Assembly (NCBI RefSeq): GCF_030296675.1
Contig: NZ_AP027736.1
Location: forward strand, 744,001 to 808,000
DNA length: 64,000 nucleotides
Direction of reading: 5' to 3'
From: Demequina sediminis
GTDB lineage: Bacteria > Actinomycetota > Actinomycetes > Actinomycetales > Demequinaceae
Part shown: one piece after another, positions 1 through 8,980 of the stretch
How positions within the stretch are numbered: position 1 is the first letter of the stretch
Layout: every line of letters begins with the position of its first letter
Made by a program: the position numbers and the translations under genes
The notes under the pieces: generated by a model
The model's database searches: none
What the model was told of the DNA's origin: nothing
The model's input: the letters and a program-made list of their open reading frames with translations, nothing else

Positions 1-673
1 CGACCAGCCCGCTCTCGACCGCGTGACGCTGAGTGTGGAGCCGGGGGAGACGGTCGCCCTCGTGGGTCCGTCCGGCTCGGGCAAGTCGACGCTGCTCAAC
101 GCCGTCATCGGCTTCGTGGCCCCCACGCAGGGCGCGATACGCGTGGACGGCACGGACATCGCAGGCCTCGACATGAGGTCGCTACGCCGCCAGATCGCGG
201 TGGTGCCTCAGGAGGCACTGCTCTTCGAGGGCACGGTGCGCGACAACGTCACCTACGGCAGTCCCGCCGTGGCGGACGATGCCGTTGTCGCCGCCCTTGA
301 GGGGGCCCAGGCGTGGGCGTTCGTGCGTCACATGGGCGGGCTCGACGCGAGGATCGGAGAGCGGGGCGCGCGCCTGTCGGGAGGACAGCGCCAGCGCCTC
401 ACGATCGCTCGTGCCCTCGTGCGTGACCCCCGCATCCTCATTCTCGACGAGGCCACGTCGGCGCTCGACACGGAGTCCGAGGTGCTCGTGCAGCGCGCGC
501 TCGCCACGCTCATGAGGGGTCGCACGACCCTCGTCGTCGCGCATCGGCTCTCCACGATTCGCGGCGCGGACAGAATCGTGGTGCTTGAGGACGGCAGGAT
601 CGCCGAGATCGGCGATCACGCGACGCTCGCCCAGGCGGGCGGTCCGTACGCGCGACTGCACGGGAGGGGCTGA
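1..673 (+). CDS. ABC exporter, nucleotide-binding domain (5' truncated by window edge)
   Basis: Only the last 223 residues are visible; the frame is open from base 2, so the true start lies outside the window. This is the ATPase half of an exporter-type (MsbA/LmrA class) ABC protein, which couples ATP hydrolysis to export across the cytoplasmic membrane. Visible motifs in order: Walker A GPSGSGKST, Q-loop VVPQEALLF, the exporter-typical TVRDNVTYG, signature LSGGQRQR, Walker B ILILDEATSALD, and H-loop VAHRLS. The membrane domain and substrate cannot be judged. It is followed after 20 bases by rpe, which has its own promoter-like hexamer, so the two are probably not one functional unit. Confidence 0.93.
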   Translation, partial: DQPALDRVTLSVEPGETVALVGPSGSGKSTLLNAVIGFVAPTQGAIRVDGTDIAGLDMRSLRRQIAVVPQEALLFEGTVRDNVTYGSPAVADDAVVAALEGAQAWAFVRHMGGLDARIGERGARLSGGQRQRLTIARALVRDPRILILDEATSALDTESEVLVQRALATLMRGRTTLVVAHRLSTIRGADRIVVLEDGRIAEIGDHATLAQAGGPYARLHGRG

Positions 674-681
674 CGCGCGGC

Positions 682-687
682 TAGGCT
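682..687 (+). promoter_or_regulatory. -10 hexamer for leaderless rpe
   Basis: TAGGCT lies 6 bases before the rpe ATG at 694, and there is no Shine-Dalgarno sequence. That spacing puts the transcript start on or next to the start codon. The promoter role is inferred from the pattern repeated across the window. Confidence 0.6.
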
Positions 688-693
688 CGTGGC

Positions 694-1362
694 ATGGGCA
701 TTCAGATCGCTCCGAGCATCCTGTCCGCCGACTTCGCGAACCTTGAGCGCGACATCCTTGCCGTCGCCGAGGCCGACTGGCTGCACGTCGACGTCATGGA
801 CGGGCACTTCGTGCCCAACCTCACGCTCGGGTTGCCGGTGGTCGAGCGCATCGCGCAGGTCTCGCCGCTGCCGCTCGACGTTCACCTCATGATCGAGGAC
901 CCCGACCGCTGGGCCACGCGCTACGCCGAGGTGGGCGCGACCTCCGTGACGTTCCACCTCGAGGCCGCGCGGGATCCGCGGGCCATCGCCGCACAGCTGC
1001 GCGCCCTAGGTGCGCGCGCGTCGTGCGCGATCAAGCCCGGCACCCCGGTCGAGGACGTGCTGCCGCTGCTCGACACGCTCGACATGGTGCTCGTCATGAC
1101 CGTCGAGCCCGGATTCGGCGGCCAGGCCTTCATGGCGGACATGATGCCCAAGTTCGAGAGGCTGCGTGCCGCCGCCGAGGCGGGAGGCCACGACGTGTGG
1201 TTGCAGGCGGACGGCGGCATCGCGCGAGAGACCATCCAGACCGTGGTCGAGGCGGGCGGCGACGTCCTCGTCGCCGGCTCGGCCGTGTACGGCGCTCAGG
1301 ACAGGGCCGCTGAGATTCGCGCGCTGCGCGACCTGGGCGAGGAGGCGCGCCATCACCACTGA
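694..1362 (+). CDS. rpe: Ribulose-phosphate 3-epimerase
   Basis: Cytosolic TIM-barrel enzyme of 222 residues, the usual family length, interconverting ribulose 5-phosphate and xylulose 5-phosphate in the pentose phosphate pathway. Family motifs are present: the N-terminal APSILSADF, the metal and catalytic segment [31 protein letters not shown] and the phosphate-binding ADGGI. The ATG at 694 fits both the family N-terminus and the leaderless promoter spacing. It opens the riboflavin gene group, and ribulose 5-phosphate is also a riboflavin precursor (substrate of the RibB domain), so the grouping makes metabolic sense. It overlaps the probable ribD start by about 11 bases. Confidence 0.97.
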   Translation: MGIQIAPSILSADFANLERDILAVAEADWLHVDVMDGHFVPNLTLGLPVVERIAQVSPLPLDVHLMIEDPDRWATRYAEVGATSVTFHLEAARDPRAIAAQLRALGARASCAIKPGTPVEDVLPLLDTLDMVLVMTVEPGFGGQAFMADMMPKFERLRAAAEAGGHDVWLQADGGIARETIQTVVEAGGDVLVAGSAVYGAQDRAAEIRALRDLGEEARHHH

Positions 1363-2365
1363 CGAGGAGTGGCTGGTCCGCGCGGCGGGGCTCGCGCTCC
1401 ACGGTCCCGCCCACGGTCCCAACCCGCGTGTGGGCTGCGTGATCGTCGGGCCCGACGGGACGATGCTCGGGGAGGGGTGGCATCGGGGCGCGGGCACCCC
1501 TCACGCGGAGCCCGCCGCGCTCGCCGACGCCGCGGCTCGCGGTCACGACGTGAGCGGCGCGACCGCCTACGTCACCCTCGAGCCCTGCGCGCACACCGGG
1601 CGCACGGGACCGTGCACCGACGCCCTCTCGCGAGCGGGAGTCGGCGCGGTGGTCTACGCCGTCGAGGACCCCAACCCTCAGGCGGCTGGCGGCGCGCAGG
1701 TGTTGCGCTCGCGCGGGATCGAGGCTCGTCACGTGCCGGTCGCGCAGGCGCGCGACGTGAACAGGCGCTGGCTGGGTGCGGTCGCGCTGGGGCGACCGTG
1801 GGTGATTGCCAAGTGGGCACAGACCCTCGACGGCCGTACCGCCGCGGCTGACGGCACGAGCTTCTGGATCACGGGAGACGAGGCGCGGGCTCATGCCCAC
1901 GGGGTGAGGGCCGAGGTCGACGCGATCCTGGTCGGCACGGGCACGGTGGCGGCGGACGACCCCGAGTTGTCCGCACGCCCCGCGCACGTGGAGGCGCCTC
2001 ACCAGCCGCTGCGGGCCGTGATGGGACGGCGGGATACGTCAGGGGCACGCGTGTGGCGCGACGGCAACGCCGTCGCGATTGACTCGCACGATCCGCATGA
2101 GGCGCTGCGGGTGCTCGCCGCGAGAGACGTCCGCACGGTCGTCGTCGAGGGCGGCGGCACGGTCACCACTGCGTTTCTGCGCGCGGGACTCGTCGACGAG
2201 CTTCACGCCTACATCGCGCCCGCGCTCCTGGGCTCGGGAACCGCCGCAGTCGGCGACCTGGGAATCGCGACCATGGGCGGTGCGTTGAGGGGTCGAGACG
2301 TGACCGCCACCGCCCTCGGCGTCGATACGCTGGTCACCGCGTTCCTTCAGAGAGGACCCCAGTAG
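1352..2365 (+). CDS. ribD: Bifunctional riboflavin deaminase-reductase RibD, apparent ATC start
   Basis: Catalyses the second and third steps of riboflavin synthesis: deamination of the pyrimidine, then NADPH reduction of the ribosyl side chain. The N-terminal deaminase shows HAEPAAL and the zinc-ligand segment [14 protein letters not shown]; the C-terminal reductase begins near [12 protein letters not shown] and includes [13 protein letters not shown]. The start is unusual. The family N-terminus aligns from about [15 protein letters not shown], but this frame has no ATG, GTG or TTG between the out-of-family ATG at 1166 and codons well inside the deaminase. An ATC at 1352 sits 7 bases after GAGGAGG (1338-1344), so ATC is the best candidate, giving 337 residues. 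The next gene, ribE, follows directly after the stop. Confidence 0.9.
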   Translation: MTTDEEWLVRAAGLALHGPAHGPNPRVGCVIVGPDGTMLGEGWHRGAGTPHAEPAALADAAARGHDVSGATAYVTLEPCAHTGRTGPCTDALSRAGVGAVVYAVEDPNPQAAGGAQVLRSRGIEARHVPVAQARDVNRRWLGAVALGRPWVIAKWAQTLDGRTAAADGTSFWITGDEARAHAHGVRAEVDAILVGTGTVAADDPELSARPAHVEAPHQPLRAVMGRRDTSGARVWRDGNAVAIDSHDPHEALRVLAARDVRTVVVEGGGTVTTAFLRAGLVDELHAYIAPALLGSGTAAVGDLGIATMGGALRGRDVTATALGVDTLVTAFLQRGPQ

Positions 2366-2950
2366 ATGTTCACCGGCATAGTCGAGTCGCTCGGCACCGT
2401 CACCGCGGTCACACCGCAGGGAGCCCGGTCGCGGCTCACGATCGAGGCGCCCGGCATGACGGACCTCGCGCACGGCGAGTCCATCGCGGTGGGCGGAGTG
2501 TGCCTGACCGTCGCCGAGCACGACGGCTCCATGTGGACCGCCGACGTCATGCGGGTCACGCTGGAGACGACCACGTTGGGCGGCCTTGCTCCGGGTGACC
2601 GCGTCAACCTTGAGCGGGCCGTGCCCGCGGGCGGGCGCCTCGGTGGCCACATCATGCAGGGGCACGTGGACGGCGTCGCGACGCTCGTCGAGCGCGACTC
2701 CCACCCCGACTGGGACACGCTCACCTTCGAGGTTCCCGAGGACCTCACGCGCTACGTGGTGCGCAAGGGCTCGATCGCGCTGGGCGGAGTATCGCTCACG
2801 GTCGCCGAGCTCGACGGCACGCGCGTCACGGTGTCGCTCATCCCCACGACCCTCGCGGAGACCACCTTCGGCGCGATGACAGTGGGCGACCGCGTCAACG
2901 TCGAGGTCGACGTGGTCGCCAAGTACGTCGAGAAGCTGGTGAGGTCATGA
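2366..2950 (+). CDS. ribE: Riboflavin synthase, alpha subunit
   Basis: Converts two molecules of 6,7-dimethyl-8-ribityllumazine into riboflavin plus a pyrimidinedione that is recycled by RibH. At 194 residues it has the duplicated lumazine-binding fold: the first repeat begins MFTGIVESLGTV, and the second has the related HVDGVATL and GSIALGGVSLTV segments. The ATG follows the ribD stop with no gap and is served by GAGAGG inside the ribD end. The last four bases overlap the ribBA start (ATGA), so translation of the two is probably coupled. Confidence 0.96.
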   Translation: MFTGIVESLGTVTAVTPQGARSRLTIEAPGMTDLAHGESIAVGGVCLTVAEHDGSMWTADVMRVTLETTTLGGLAPGDRVNLERAVPAGGRLGGHIMQGHVDGVATLVERDSHPDWDTLTFEVPEDLTRYVVRKGSIALGGVSLTVAELDGTRVTVSLIPTTLAETTFGAMTVGDRVNVEVDVVAKYVEKLVRS

Positions 2951-4188
2951 CCGTCGATTCGATCGCCCTGGTCGAGCAGGCGCTGGCGGACATGCGGGCG
3001 GGCAAGCCCGTGCTGGTGTCCGACTCGCGCGACAGGGAGGACGAGGCGGACTTCATCATGGCCGCTCAGACGTCCACGGTCGACTGGGTGGCGTGGGGCA
3101 TCCGCCACTCGAGCGGATACCTGTGCGCGCCCATGACGGCCGAGCGGGCCGACTCGCTGAGCCTGCCGTTGATGGTGCCGAGCAGCCAGGATCCGCGTCG
3201 CACCGCGTACACCGTGTCCGTGGATGCCGCGACCGGGGTGACCACGGGCATCTCGGCGGCCGACAGGCACCGCACCCTCACGGTGCTCGCCGACCCTTCG
3301 GCGACAGCCGAGGACCTTATCCGACCCGGCCACGTGCTTCCCTTGCGGGCCGTGCCCGGCGGCGTCCTGCATCGTCCCGGCCACACCGAGGCGTGCGTCG
3401 ACCTCTGCCGCCTCGCGGGACTCGAGCCGGTCGGGGTGATCGGCGAGATGGTCAACGACGACGGCACGATGATGCGCCAGGGGGACGCCACCGCGATCGC
3501 CGAGCGTGACGGCCTCGTCTTCCTCACGATCGAGGACCTGGTCGCGTACCGTCGCGCCACGAACGACCTCCCGCCGCCCACCGAGGCGCGCCCGCACCGC
3601 GTGCTTCACCGTGGCGAGGCACGCCTGCCCACGCGCCACGGCGAGGTGACGATCCACGCGTACCGCGACGCCCGCACCGGAGACGAGCACGTCGCGCTCG
3701 TCGCGCCGGGCAAGGCCGACGCGGTGCCCGTGGTGCGCATCCACTCGGAGTGCCTCACCGGCGACGCCTTCGGTTCGCTGCGCTGCGACTGCGGGCCCCA
3801 ACTCGACGCGGCGATCGCCCGCGTGGTTGAGGATGGCGGCGCGGTCATCTATCTGCGGGGTCACGAGGGGCGCGGGATCGGGATCGGTGCCAAGGTGCAG
3901 GCTTACGGCCTTCAGGACCAGGGCTACGACACCGTGGACGCGAACACCCACCTGGGTCTTCCCGTCGACCGCCGCGAGTACGGCGCGGCCGCGGCGATCC
4001 TGCACGACCTCGGCATCAACCGCGTGAGGCTGCTCACGAACAATCCCGCGAAGGTCGAGGGACTGCGCGCCTCGGGAGTCGACTGCGTTGAGCGCATCCC
4101 GCATCGCGTGGGAGCCCATCCCGAGAACGAGAACTACCTGCGCACCAAGCTGGAGCGCATGGGACACCTGTTGGGAGACAACGCATGA
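2947..4188 (+). CDS. ribBA: Bifunctional DHBP synthase / GTP cyclohydrolase II
   Basis: Supplies both precursors of riboflavin. The N-terminal half (about residues 1-200) makes 3,4-dihydroxy-2-butanone 4-phosphate and shows [23 protein letters not shown] and [11 protein letters not shown]. The C-terminal half is GTP cyclohydrolase II, with zinc cysteines in [18 protein letters not shown], the RGHEGRGIG loop, and LLTNNPAK. The total of 413 residues is normal for the fused form. It overlaps ribE upstream and ribH downstream by ATGA, in the order rpe-ribD-ribE-ribBA-ribH. Confidence 0.97.
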   Translation: MTVDSIALVEQALADMRAGKPVLVSDSRDREDEADFIMAAQTSTVDWVAWGIRHSSGYLCAPMTAERADSLSLPLMVPSSQDPRRTAYTVSVDAATGVTTGISAADRHRTLTVLADPSATAEDLIRPGHVLPLRAVPGGVLHRPGHTEACVDLCRLAGLEPVGVIGEMVNDDGTMMRQGDATAIAERDGLVFLTIEDLVAYRRATNDLPPPTEARPHRVLHRGEARLPTRHGEVTIHAYRDARTGDEHVALVAPGKADAVPVVRIHSECLTGDAFGSLRCDCGPQLDAAIARVVEDGGAVIYLRGHEGRGIGIGAKVQAYGLQDQGYDTVDANTHLGLPVDRREYGAAAAILHDLGINRVRLLTNNPAKVEGLRASGVDCVERIPHRVGAHPENENYLRTKLERMGHLLGDNA

Positions 4189-4649
4189 GCGGAGCAGGAG
4201 CACCCGCGGTCGAGGTCGACGCGCGCGGCCTCACGGTCGAGATTGTCGCAAGCCAGTGGCACACCGAGGTGATGGACGGGCTGGTCGCCGGCGCGGTGCG
4301 GGCCGCCGAGAAGGCCGGCGCGCGGTATCGCGTGACGCGGGTGCCCGGCGCGTTCGAGCTGCCCGTGGTCGCCGAGTCGCTTGCGCGGTCGGGGGCCGAT
4401 GCCATCGCGTGCCTGGGCGTCGTGATTCGCGGCGGAACGCCTCACTTCGAGTACGTGTGTGACGCGGTGACGCGCGGACTCACCGATGTCGCGCGCGAGC
4501 ACATGACCCCGGTCGGCTTCGGGATTCTCACGACGGACGACGACGCGCAGGCGCTCGACAGGGCCGGACTGCCGGACTCGAAGGAGGACAAGGGCGCCGA
4601 GGCCGTCGAGGCCGCCCTCGCGACCGCTCTGGTCCTGCGCGCGCTGTAG
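4185..4649 (+). CDS. ribH: 6,7-dimethyl-8-ribityllumazine synthase
   Basis: Condenses 3,4-dihydroxy-2-butanone 4-phosphate with the RibD product to make the substrate of riboflavin synthase; family members form large hollow icosahedral or pentameric assemblies. The 154 residues contain the phosphate and ribityl pocket segments [28 protein letters not shown] and [18 protein letters not shown]. The ATGA overlap with ribBA indicates coupled translation. This ends the riboflavin group; no hairpin with a T-run follows before the alpha-galactosidase promoter. Confidence 0.97.
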   Translation: MSGAGAPAVEVDARGLTVEIVASQWHTEVMDGLVAGAVRAAEKAGARYRVTRVPGAFELPVVAESLARSGADAIACLGVVIRGGTPHFEYVCDAVTRGLTDVAREHMTPVGFGILTTDDDAQALDRAGLPDSKEDKGAEAVEAALATALVLRAL

Positions 4650-4673
4650 CCCGCGCGCCGCGCCCGCGAGAGT

Positions 4674-4689
4674 CCTTAAACGGTTAAGG
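4674..4689. promoter_or_regulatory. Candidate LacI-type operator over the alpha-galactosidase promoter
   Basis: CCTTAAACGGTTAAGG is a near-perfect 16-base palindrome (arms CCTTAA/TTAAGG) centred on CG, the form typical of LacI-family operators. Its right half overlaps TAAGGT (4685-4690), the likely -10 hexamer 7 bases before the GTG at 4698. This is an AT-rich island in otherwise GC-rich sequence. Sugar-responsive repression is inferred; no LacI gene lies in the window. Confidence 0.55.
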
Positions 4690-4697
4690 TGGTGCGC

Positions 4698-6886
4698 GTG
4701 AACACGCGAGTCGACGACGACCTCATCTACCTGCGCGCCGCGGGCGTGTCTGTGCTCCTCGACGTGAGCGAGCGCCGGCTGCCGCGGATCGCCCACTGGG
4801 GGCTGACCTTGGCGACCTCGCCGCGGCCCAGGCGCGAGCCGTGGTCGAGTCGGGACGCGGGGGATACGCGTTTGGCGGACTGGACGAGTCCCACGAGGCG
4901 TCGGTGATCCCCGAGCCGGCTTGGGGCTGGTTCGGCACGCCGGGACTCGAGGGCTCGCGCGCGGGACGACACCACAGCCCGCGCTTCGAGGTGAGGGCGC
5001 TCTCACGTGACGCGCGGGGCGAGGGCGACGCGAGCGTCCAGGAGCTCACGGTCGCCGCCGTCGATGACGCCGCCGAGCTGGGTCTGGAGATCCGGCTTCA
5101 GCTGCTGGGCTCCGGGCTGCTGCGAACCCGCGCCTCCCTGACGAGCCTGGGGGGCGACGCCCCGTACGAGCTCGACGCGCTGCGCCTGCTATTGCCCGTG
5201 CCCGCCCAGGCGCGAGAGGTGCTCGACTTCACCGGCAGGTGGATTCGCGAGCGCACGCCGCAACGGACGCCGCTCACCGTGGGAACCCGCCTGCGCGAGT
5301 CGCGGCGTGGCAAGCCGGGACACGACGCGCCGTTCGTGATGGCGCTCGGCGAGCCCGGCTTCGGCTTCGCGCGCGGCGAGGTGTGGGTCGCCCACGTCGC
5401 GTGGTCGGGAGACGTGCGGATGATGGCCGAGCGCTCGCGCGAGGGAGCCACCGTGGTGGGCGGCGGAGACCTGGTGCGCGCCGGCGAGGTGCGGCTCGAG
5501 GCGGGCGACACCTACGTGTCGCCGTGGGTCTACGGGGCGTATTCGGCGGCCGGTCTCGACGCCGCCGCGGCCCGCTTCCACCGCCACCTGCGCGCCCGTG
5601 CCGGCCATCCGCATCGTCCCCGCCCCGTGACCGTGAACACGTGGGAGGCCGTCTACTTCGACCACGACCACGACCGCCTGCTCGCTCTCGCGGAGGCGGC
5701 CGCACGGGTGGGCGCCGAGAGGTTCGTGCTCGACGACGGCTGGTTTCGCCACCGCAGGGCTGACAATGCTGGCCTGGGCGACTGGCACGTTGACGAGGAC
5801 GTCTATCCCGAGGGTCTCGGCTTCCTCGCGAACCGCGTGCGCGAGTTGGGGATGGAGTTTGGCCTGTGGGTCGAGCCCGAGATGATCAATCCCGACTCCG
5901 ACCTCGCGCGTGCGCACCCCGAGTGGATCGCCCAGCCGGGCGACGGCCGACTTCCCCTCACCGCGCGGCACCAGCAGGTGCTGGACCTGACCCATCCCGA
6001 GGCCTTCGCGTACCTCGAGGAGCGGCTTCACGCGCTGGTCGCCGAGCTGCGCCCCGCGTACCTCAAGTGGGACCACAACCGGGACCTGCTCGAGGCGGGG
6101 TCGAGCGTGCACGGGCGGCCCATCGGCCGCGCGCAGACGCTCGCCTTCTACCGCCTGCTCGACGGGTTGCGCGCGGCGTTTCCCGGCCTCGAGATCGAGT
6201 CGTGCTCGGGCGGCGGCGCACGCGTCGACCTCGAGGTGCTGGAACGCACGGACCGGGTGTGGGCGTCGGACTGCAACGATCCGCTCGAACGCCAGTCGAT
6301 TCAGCGGTGGACCCAGCTGCTCGTGCCTCCCGAGATGATCGGTGCTCACATCGGGCCGCCCCGTGCCCACACGACGCACCGCACGTCGACCCTCACGTTC
6401 CGGGCCGCCACCGCGATGTTCGGCCACCTCGGCATCGAGTGGGACGTCACCTCACCCGAGGCGGTCGAGGCGCGCGACGAGCTCGCCGCATGGGTCGCGT
6501 TGCACAGGAAACTGCGCGGGCTGCTGCATACGGGATCGGTGGTCAATTCTGACGTCGACGATCCCGCGTGCGCGGTGCACGGCGTGGTGGCTGCGGATCT
6601 GCGCAGCGCGGTGTTCAGCGTCGCGTCGCTCGCGCTGTCCGAGACGTCGACCGTGGGTCTGGTGCGGCTGGGTGGGCTCGACCCCGACGTCGTGTACCGC
6701 GTCGCGCCGCTGGCTCCCGAGGGGGCGGGAGAGGGCCCGGGTCGCGCGCTGCCGCGCTGGTGGGTCGGTGGCGCCTCGCTCACGGGACGCGTGCTCGCGG
6801 AGCGAGGCATCCAGGTGCCCGCGTTGTCTCCCGAGGACGCCGTGCTGCTGCATGTGGTCGCGGAGGGAACGCCGCGGGACCGATAG
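4698..6886 (+). CDS. GH36 alpha-galactosidase (frameshifted as read)
   Basis: Hydrolyses terminal alpha-1,6-galactose from melibiose or raffinose-type sugars; no signal peptide is seen, so it is probably cytosolic. Family motifs: [30 protein letters not shown], the nucleophile segment [25 protein letters not shown], and the acid/base region [12 protein letters not shown]. The N-terminus [19 protein letters not shown] ends HWG in one frame and continues [20 protein letters not shown] in another. The break is at GGGGG 4798-4802, where a sixth G restores an uninterrupted protein of about 729 residues. GTG 4698 is chosen because TAAGGT lies 7 bases before it; GTG 4689 and 4692 are alternatives. 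Its TAG stop is inside the hisE promoter hexamer. Confidence 0.88.
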
Positions 6887-6889
6887 GCT
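6884..6889 (+). promoter_or_regulatory. -10 hexamer for leaderless hisE
   Basis: TAGGCT lies 7 bases before the hisE GTG at 6897 and contains the TAG stop of the upstream alpha-galactosidase gene. No Shine-Dalgarno sequence precedes hisE. Confidence 0.55.
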
Positions 6890-6896
6890 GGCGCCC

Positions 6897-7160
6897 GTGA
6901 AGACGTTCGAGGACCTGTTCGACGAGCTCAAGCGCCGCGCCGAGGAGCGCCCCGAGGGCTCCGGCACCGTCGCGATGCTCGACAAGGGCGTCCATGCGAT
7001 CGGCAAGAAGCTGGTCGAGGAGGCCGCCGAGTCCTGGATGGCCGCCGAGTTCCAGTCGCGTGAGGACGCGGCGGAAGAGATCTCGCAGCTGCTCTACTGG
7101 ACCCAGGTGATGATGGTCGCCAAGGGCCTCACGCTTGACGACGTGTACAAGAACCTCTAG
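6897..7160 (+). CDS. hisE: Phosphoribosyl-ATP pyrophosphatase
   Basis: Removes pyrophosphate from phosphoribosyl-ATP, the second step of histidine synthesis. The 87-residue all-helical protein is the stand-alone HisE form usual in actinobacteria, with the metal-binding helix segment [15 protein letters not shown] followed by [13 protein letters not shown]. The GTG at 6897 was chosen because the family N-terminus ([14 protein letters not shown]) starts there and a leaderless hexamer precedes it. hisG follows 9 bases downstream, so the first two enzymes of the pathway are made together. The rest of the his operon is not in the window. Confidence 0.95.
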   Translation: MKTFEDLFDELKRRAEERPEGSGTVAMLDKGVHAIGKKLVEEAAESWMAAEFQSREDAAEEISQLLYWTQVMMVAKGLTLDDVYKNL

Positions 7161-7169
7161 GGGAGAGAA

Positions 7170-8012
7170 GTGCTCCGCATCGCCGTGCCCAATAAGGGCT
7201 CCCTGTCCGATCCCGCGTGCGACCTCCTGCGCGAGGCAGGCTACAAGCAGCGCCGCGACCCTCGCGAGCTGGTGTTGGTCGACGAGCGCAACAACGTCGA
7301 GTTCTTCTTCCTGCGACCGCGCGACGTCGCGGTGTATGTCGGCTCGGGCACCGTGCACGCCGGCATCACCGGCCGGGACCTGCTCATCGACTCGGGTGCC
7401 GATGCCGTCGAGCACCTCGAGCTCGGATTCGGCGGCTCGACGTTCCGCTATGCCGCCGCACCCGGGGTCGCCGCGTCGATCGCCGATGTCCAGGGCAAGC
7501 GCGTGGCGACGAGCTACCCGCGCCTCGTCGAGCAGCACCTCGCGTCGCACGGCGTGGAGGCCTCCGTCGTGCGCCTCGACGGCGCCGTCGAATCCTCGGT
7601 GCGACTGGGGGTGGCCGACGTCGTGGCCGACGTCGTGTCGACGGGGACGACGTTGCGCGCCGCGGGCCTTGAGATCTTCGGCGAGCCCATTCTCAGCTCC
7701 GAGGCGATCCTGATCCGCGGCCAGGACGCGTCCGCGGAGGACATCGCGGTGCTCACCGGGCGCCTGCGTGGCGTCCTCACCGCGCGGCGGTTCGTGCTGG
7801 TCGACTACGACGTGCCGTCCGATCGCCTCGACGCCGCGATCGCCGTGAGCCCCGGCTTCGAGGCACCCACCGTGACTCCGCTGCACGGCTCCGACTGGCA
7901 CGCGGTGCGCGTCATGGTGCCGCGCGCCGACATGAACAACGTCATGGATGCCCTTTACGCCGTGGGAGCACGCGCGATCCTCACGACGGAACTGCTCGCG
8001 GTCAGGGTCTGA
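7170..8012 (+). CDS. hisG: ATP phosphoribosyltransferase, long form
   Basis: First and feedback-controlled enzyme of histidine synthesis, joining ATP and PRPP. At 280 residues it is the long HisG form with a C-terminal ACT-like regulatory domain, which makes it independent of HisZ. Typical segments: LRIAVPNKGSLSDPA at the start, GITGRDLL, the PRPP loop region DVVSTGTTLRAAGL, and the C-terminal VRVMVPRADMNNVMDAL. GGGAGAG lies just before the GTG at 7170. The pafB start codon follows the stop after two bases, although its role is unrelated. Confidence 0.96.
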   Translation: MLRIAVPNKGSLSDPACDLLREAGYKQRRDPRELVLVDERNNVEFFFLRPRDVAVYVGSGTVHAGITGRDLLIDSGADAVEHLELGFGGSTFRYAAAPGVAASIADVQGKRVATSYPRLVEQHLASHGVEASVVRLDGAVESSVRLGVADVVADVVSTGTTLRAAGLEIFGEPILSSEAILIRGQDASAEDIAVLTGRLRGVLTARRFVLVDYDVPSDRLDAAIAVSPGFEAPTVTPLHGSDWHAVRVMVPRADMNNVMDALYAVGARAILTTELLAVRV

Positions 8013-8014
8013 CC

Positions 8015-8947
8015 GTGGCGGTCCCCAAGCCTCAGCGGCTGCTCAACCTCATCGTCGGCCTGTCGAGCACGAGGCACCGCCTCACGCGCGAGCAAATCCG
8101 CGACACGATCGAGGGCTACGAGCCGCTGCCGCGAGGGGCCTCCGAGGAGGAGATCCGCAAGGCCGAGCAGAGCTTCGAGCGCATGTTCGAGCGCGACAAG
8201 AAGGAACTGCGCGAGCTCGGCGTGCCAATCGAGACGGTCGAGGACCCGGTCCACGGCGACGAGATCGGGTATCGGATCCGCCCCGCTGAGGCGGCCATGC
8301 CGCCGCTCGACCTGACCGCCGCCGAGCTCGCCGTGCTGTCGATCGCGACCGACTACTGGCGGGGCGCGGTGCTCGACGGCGCCGCCCAGCAGGCGGTCAT
8401 GAAGCTCGCGTCCTCGGCCGAGCACGGCCCGCGAGTCGAGCTGCCGTTCGCCGCGCTTCCCGCGGTGTCGAGCGACGCGTTCGGCACTCTCGTCGAGGCG
8501 GTGGGGGAGCGCCAGAGTGTGCGCTTCGAGTACTCCTCGTCGAGTTCGGGTGTGGGGACGCGGACGATCGACCCCTGGACGGTGGTGCTGCGCGCGGGCG
8601 TCGCGTACGTGATCGGCTACGACCGCGATCGCGAGGCGCCCCGCACGTTCCGCGTGCAGCGCATCGGCGGCCGCGTGACGAGGATCGGCGACCCCGGCGC
8701 ATACGAGATCCCCGCCGAGATCCCGCTCGGCGCGCTCGACGGGAGCGGAGACGTGAAGACCGCACGCGTGGCGCTGCGCCCCGAGTCCGGCCACGGGCTG
8801 CGACGCCGCGGCACCCCCGCTGGCGTCGACGGCGGCTGGGACCTCTACGACGTCGAGTACGCGCACCCCGAGGACCTGGTCGCGGAGGTGCTCGGCCTCG
8901 CGGGGGCGCGCGCATCGTCACCCCGCGTGACCTCGCGACCGCGGTAG
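8015..8947 (+). CDS. pafB: WYL-domain regulator PafB
   Basis: An N-terminal winged helix (about residues 1-90, RLLNLIVGLSSTRHRLTREQ) is followed by a WYL domain (about 140-220). In mycobacteria PafB and PafC form a heterodimeric activator of the LexA-independent DNA-damage response; the same role is inferred from family, length (310 residues) and the adjacent pafC. It sits 2 bases after hisG. The usual pafA and prokaryotic ubiquitin genes are not in the window. Confidence 0.9.
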   Translation: MAVPKPQRLLNLIVGLSSTRHRLTREQIRDTIEGYEPLPRGASEEEIRKAEQSFERMFERDKKELRELGVPIETVEDPVHGDEIGYRIRPAEAAMPPLDLTAAELAVLSIATDYWRGAVLDGAAQQAVMKLASSAEHGPRVELPFAALPAVSSDAFGTLVEAVGERQSVRFEYSSSSSGVGTRTIDPWTVVLRAGVAYVIGYDRDREAPRTFRVQRIGGRVTRIGDPGAYEIPAEIPLGALDGSGDVKTARVALRPESGHGLRRRGTPAGVDGGWDLYDVEYAHPEDLVAEVLGLAGARASSPRVTSRPR

Positions 8948-8980
8948 TGAGGTCCGCCACGGCGGCTCTGGAGGTGGATC

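Noticed and set aside
1166-1351. ATG 1166 as the ribD start
   Set aside because: It would add 62 residues of rpe-overlapping, low-complexity sequence not seen in RibD proteins.
674-2365. An FMN riboswitch for the riboflavin genes
   Set aside because: rpe is leaderless and ribD-ribH overlap tightly; no room or conserved structure was seen.
2752-4203. A 483-codon minus-strand open frame over ribBA
   Set aside because: Shadow frame; the plus strand is fully explained by the overlapping rib genes.
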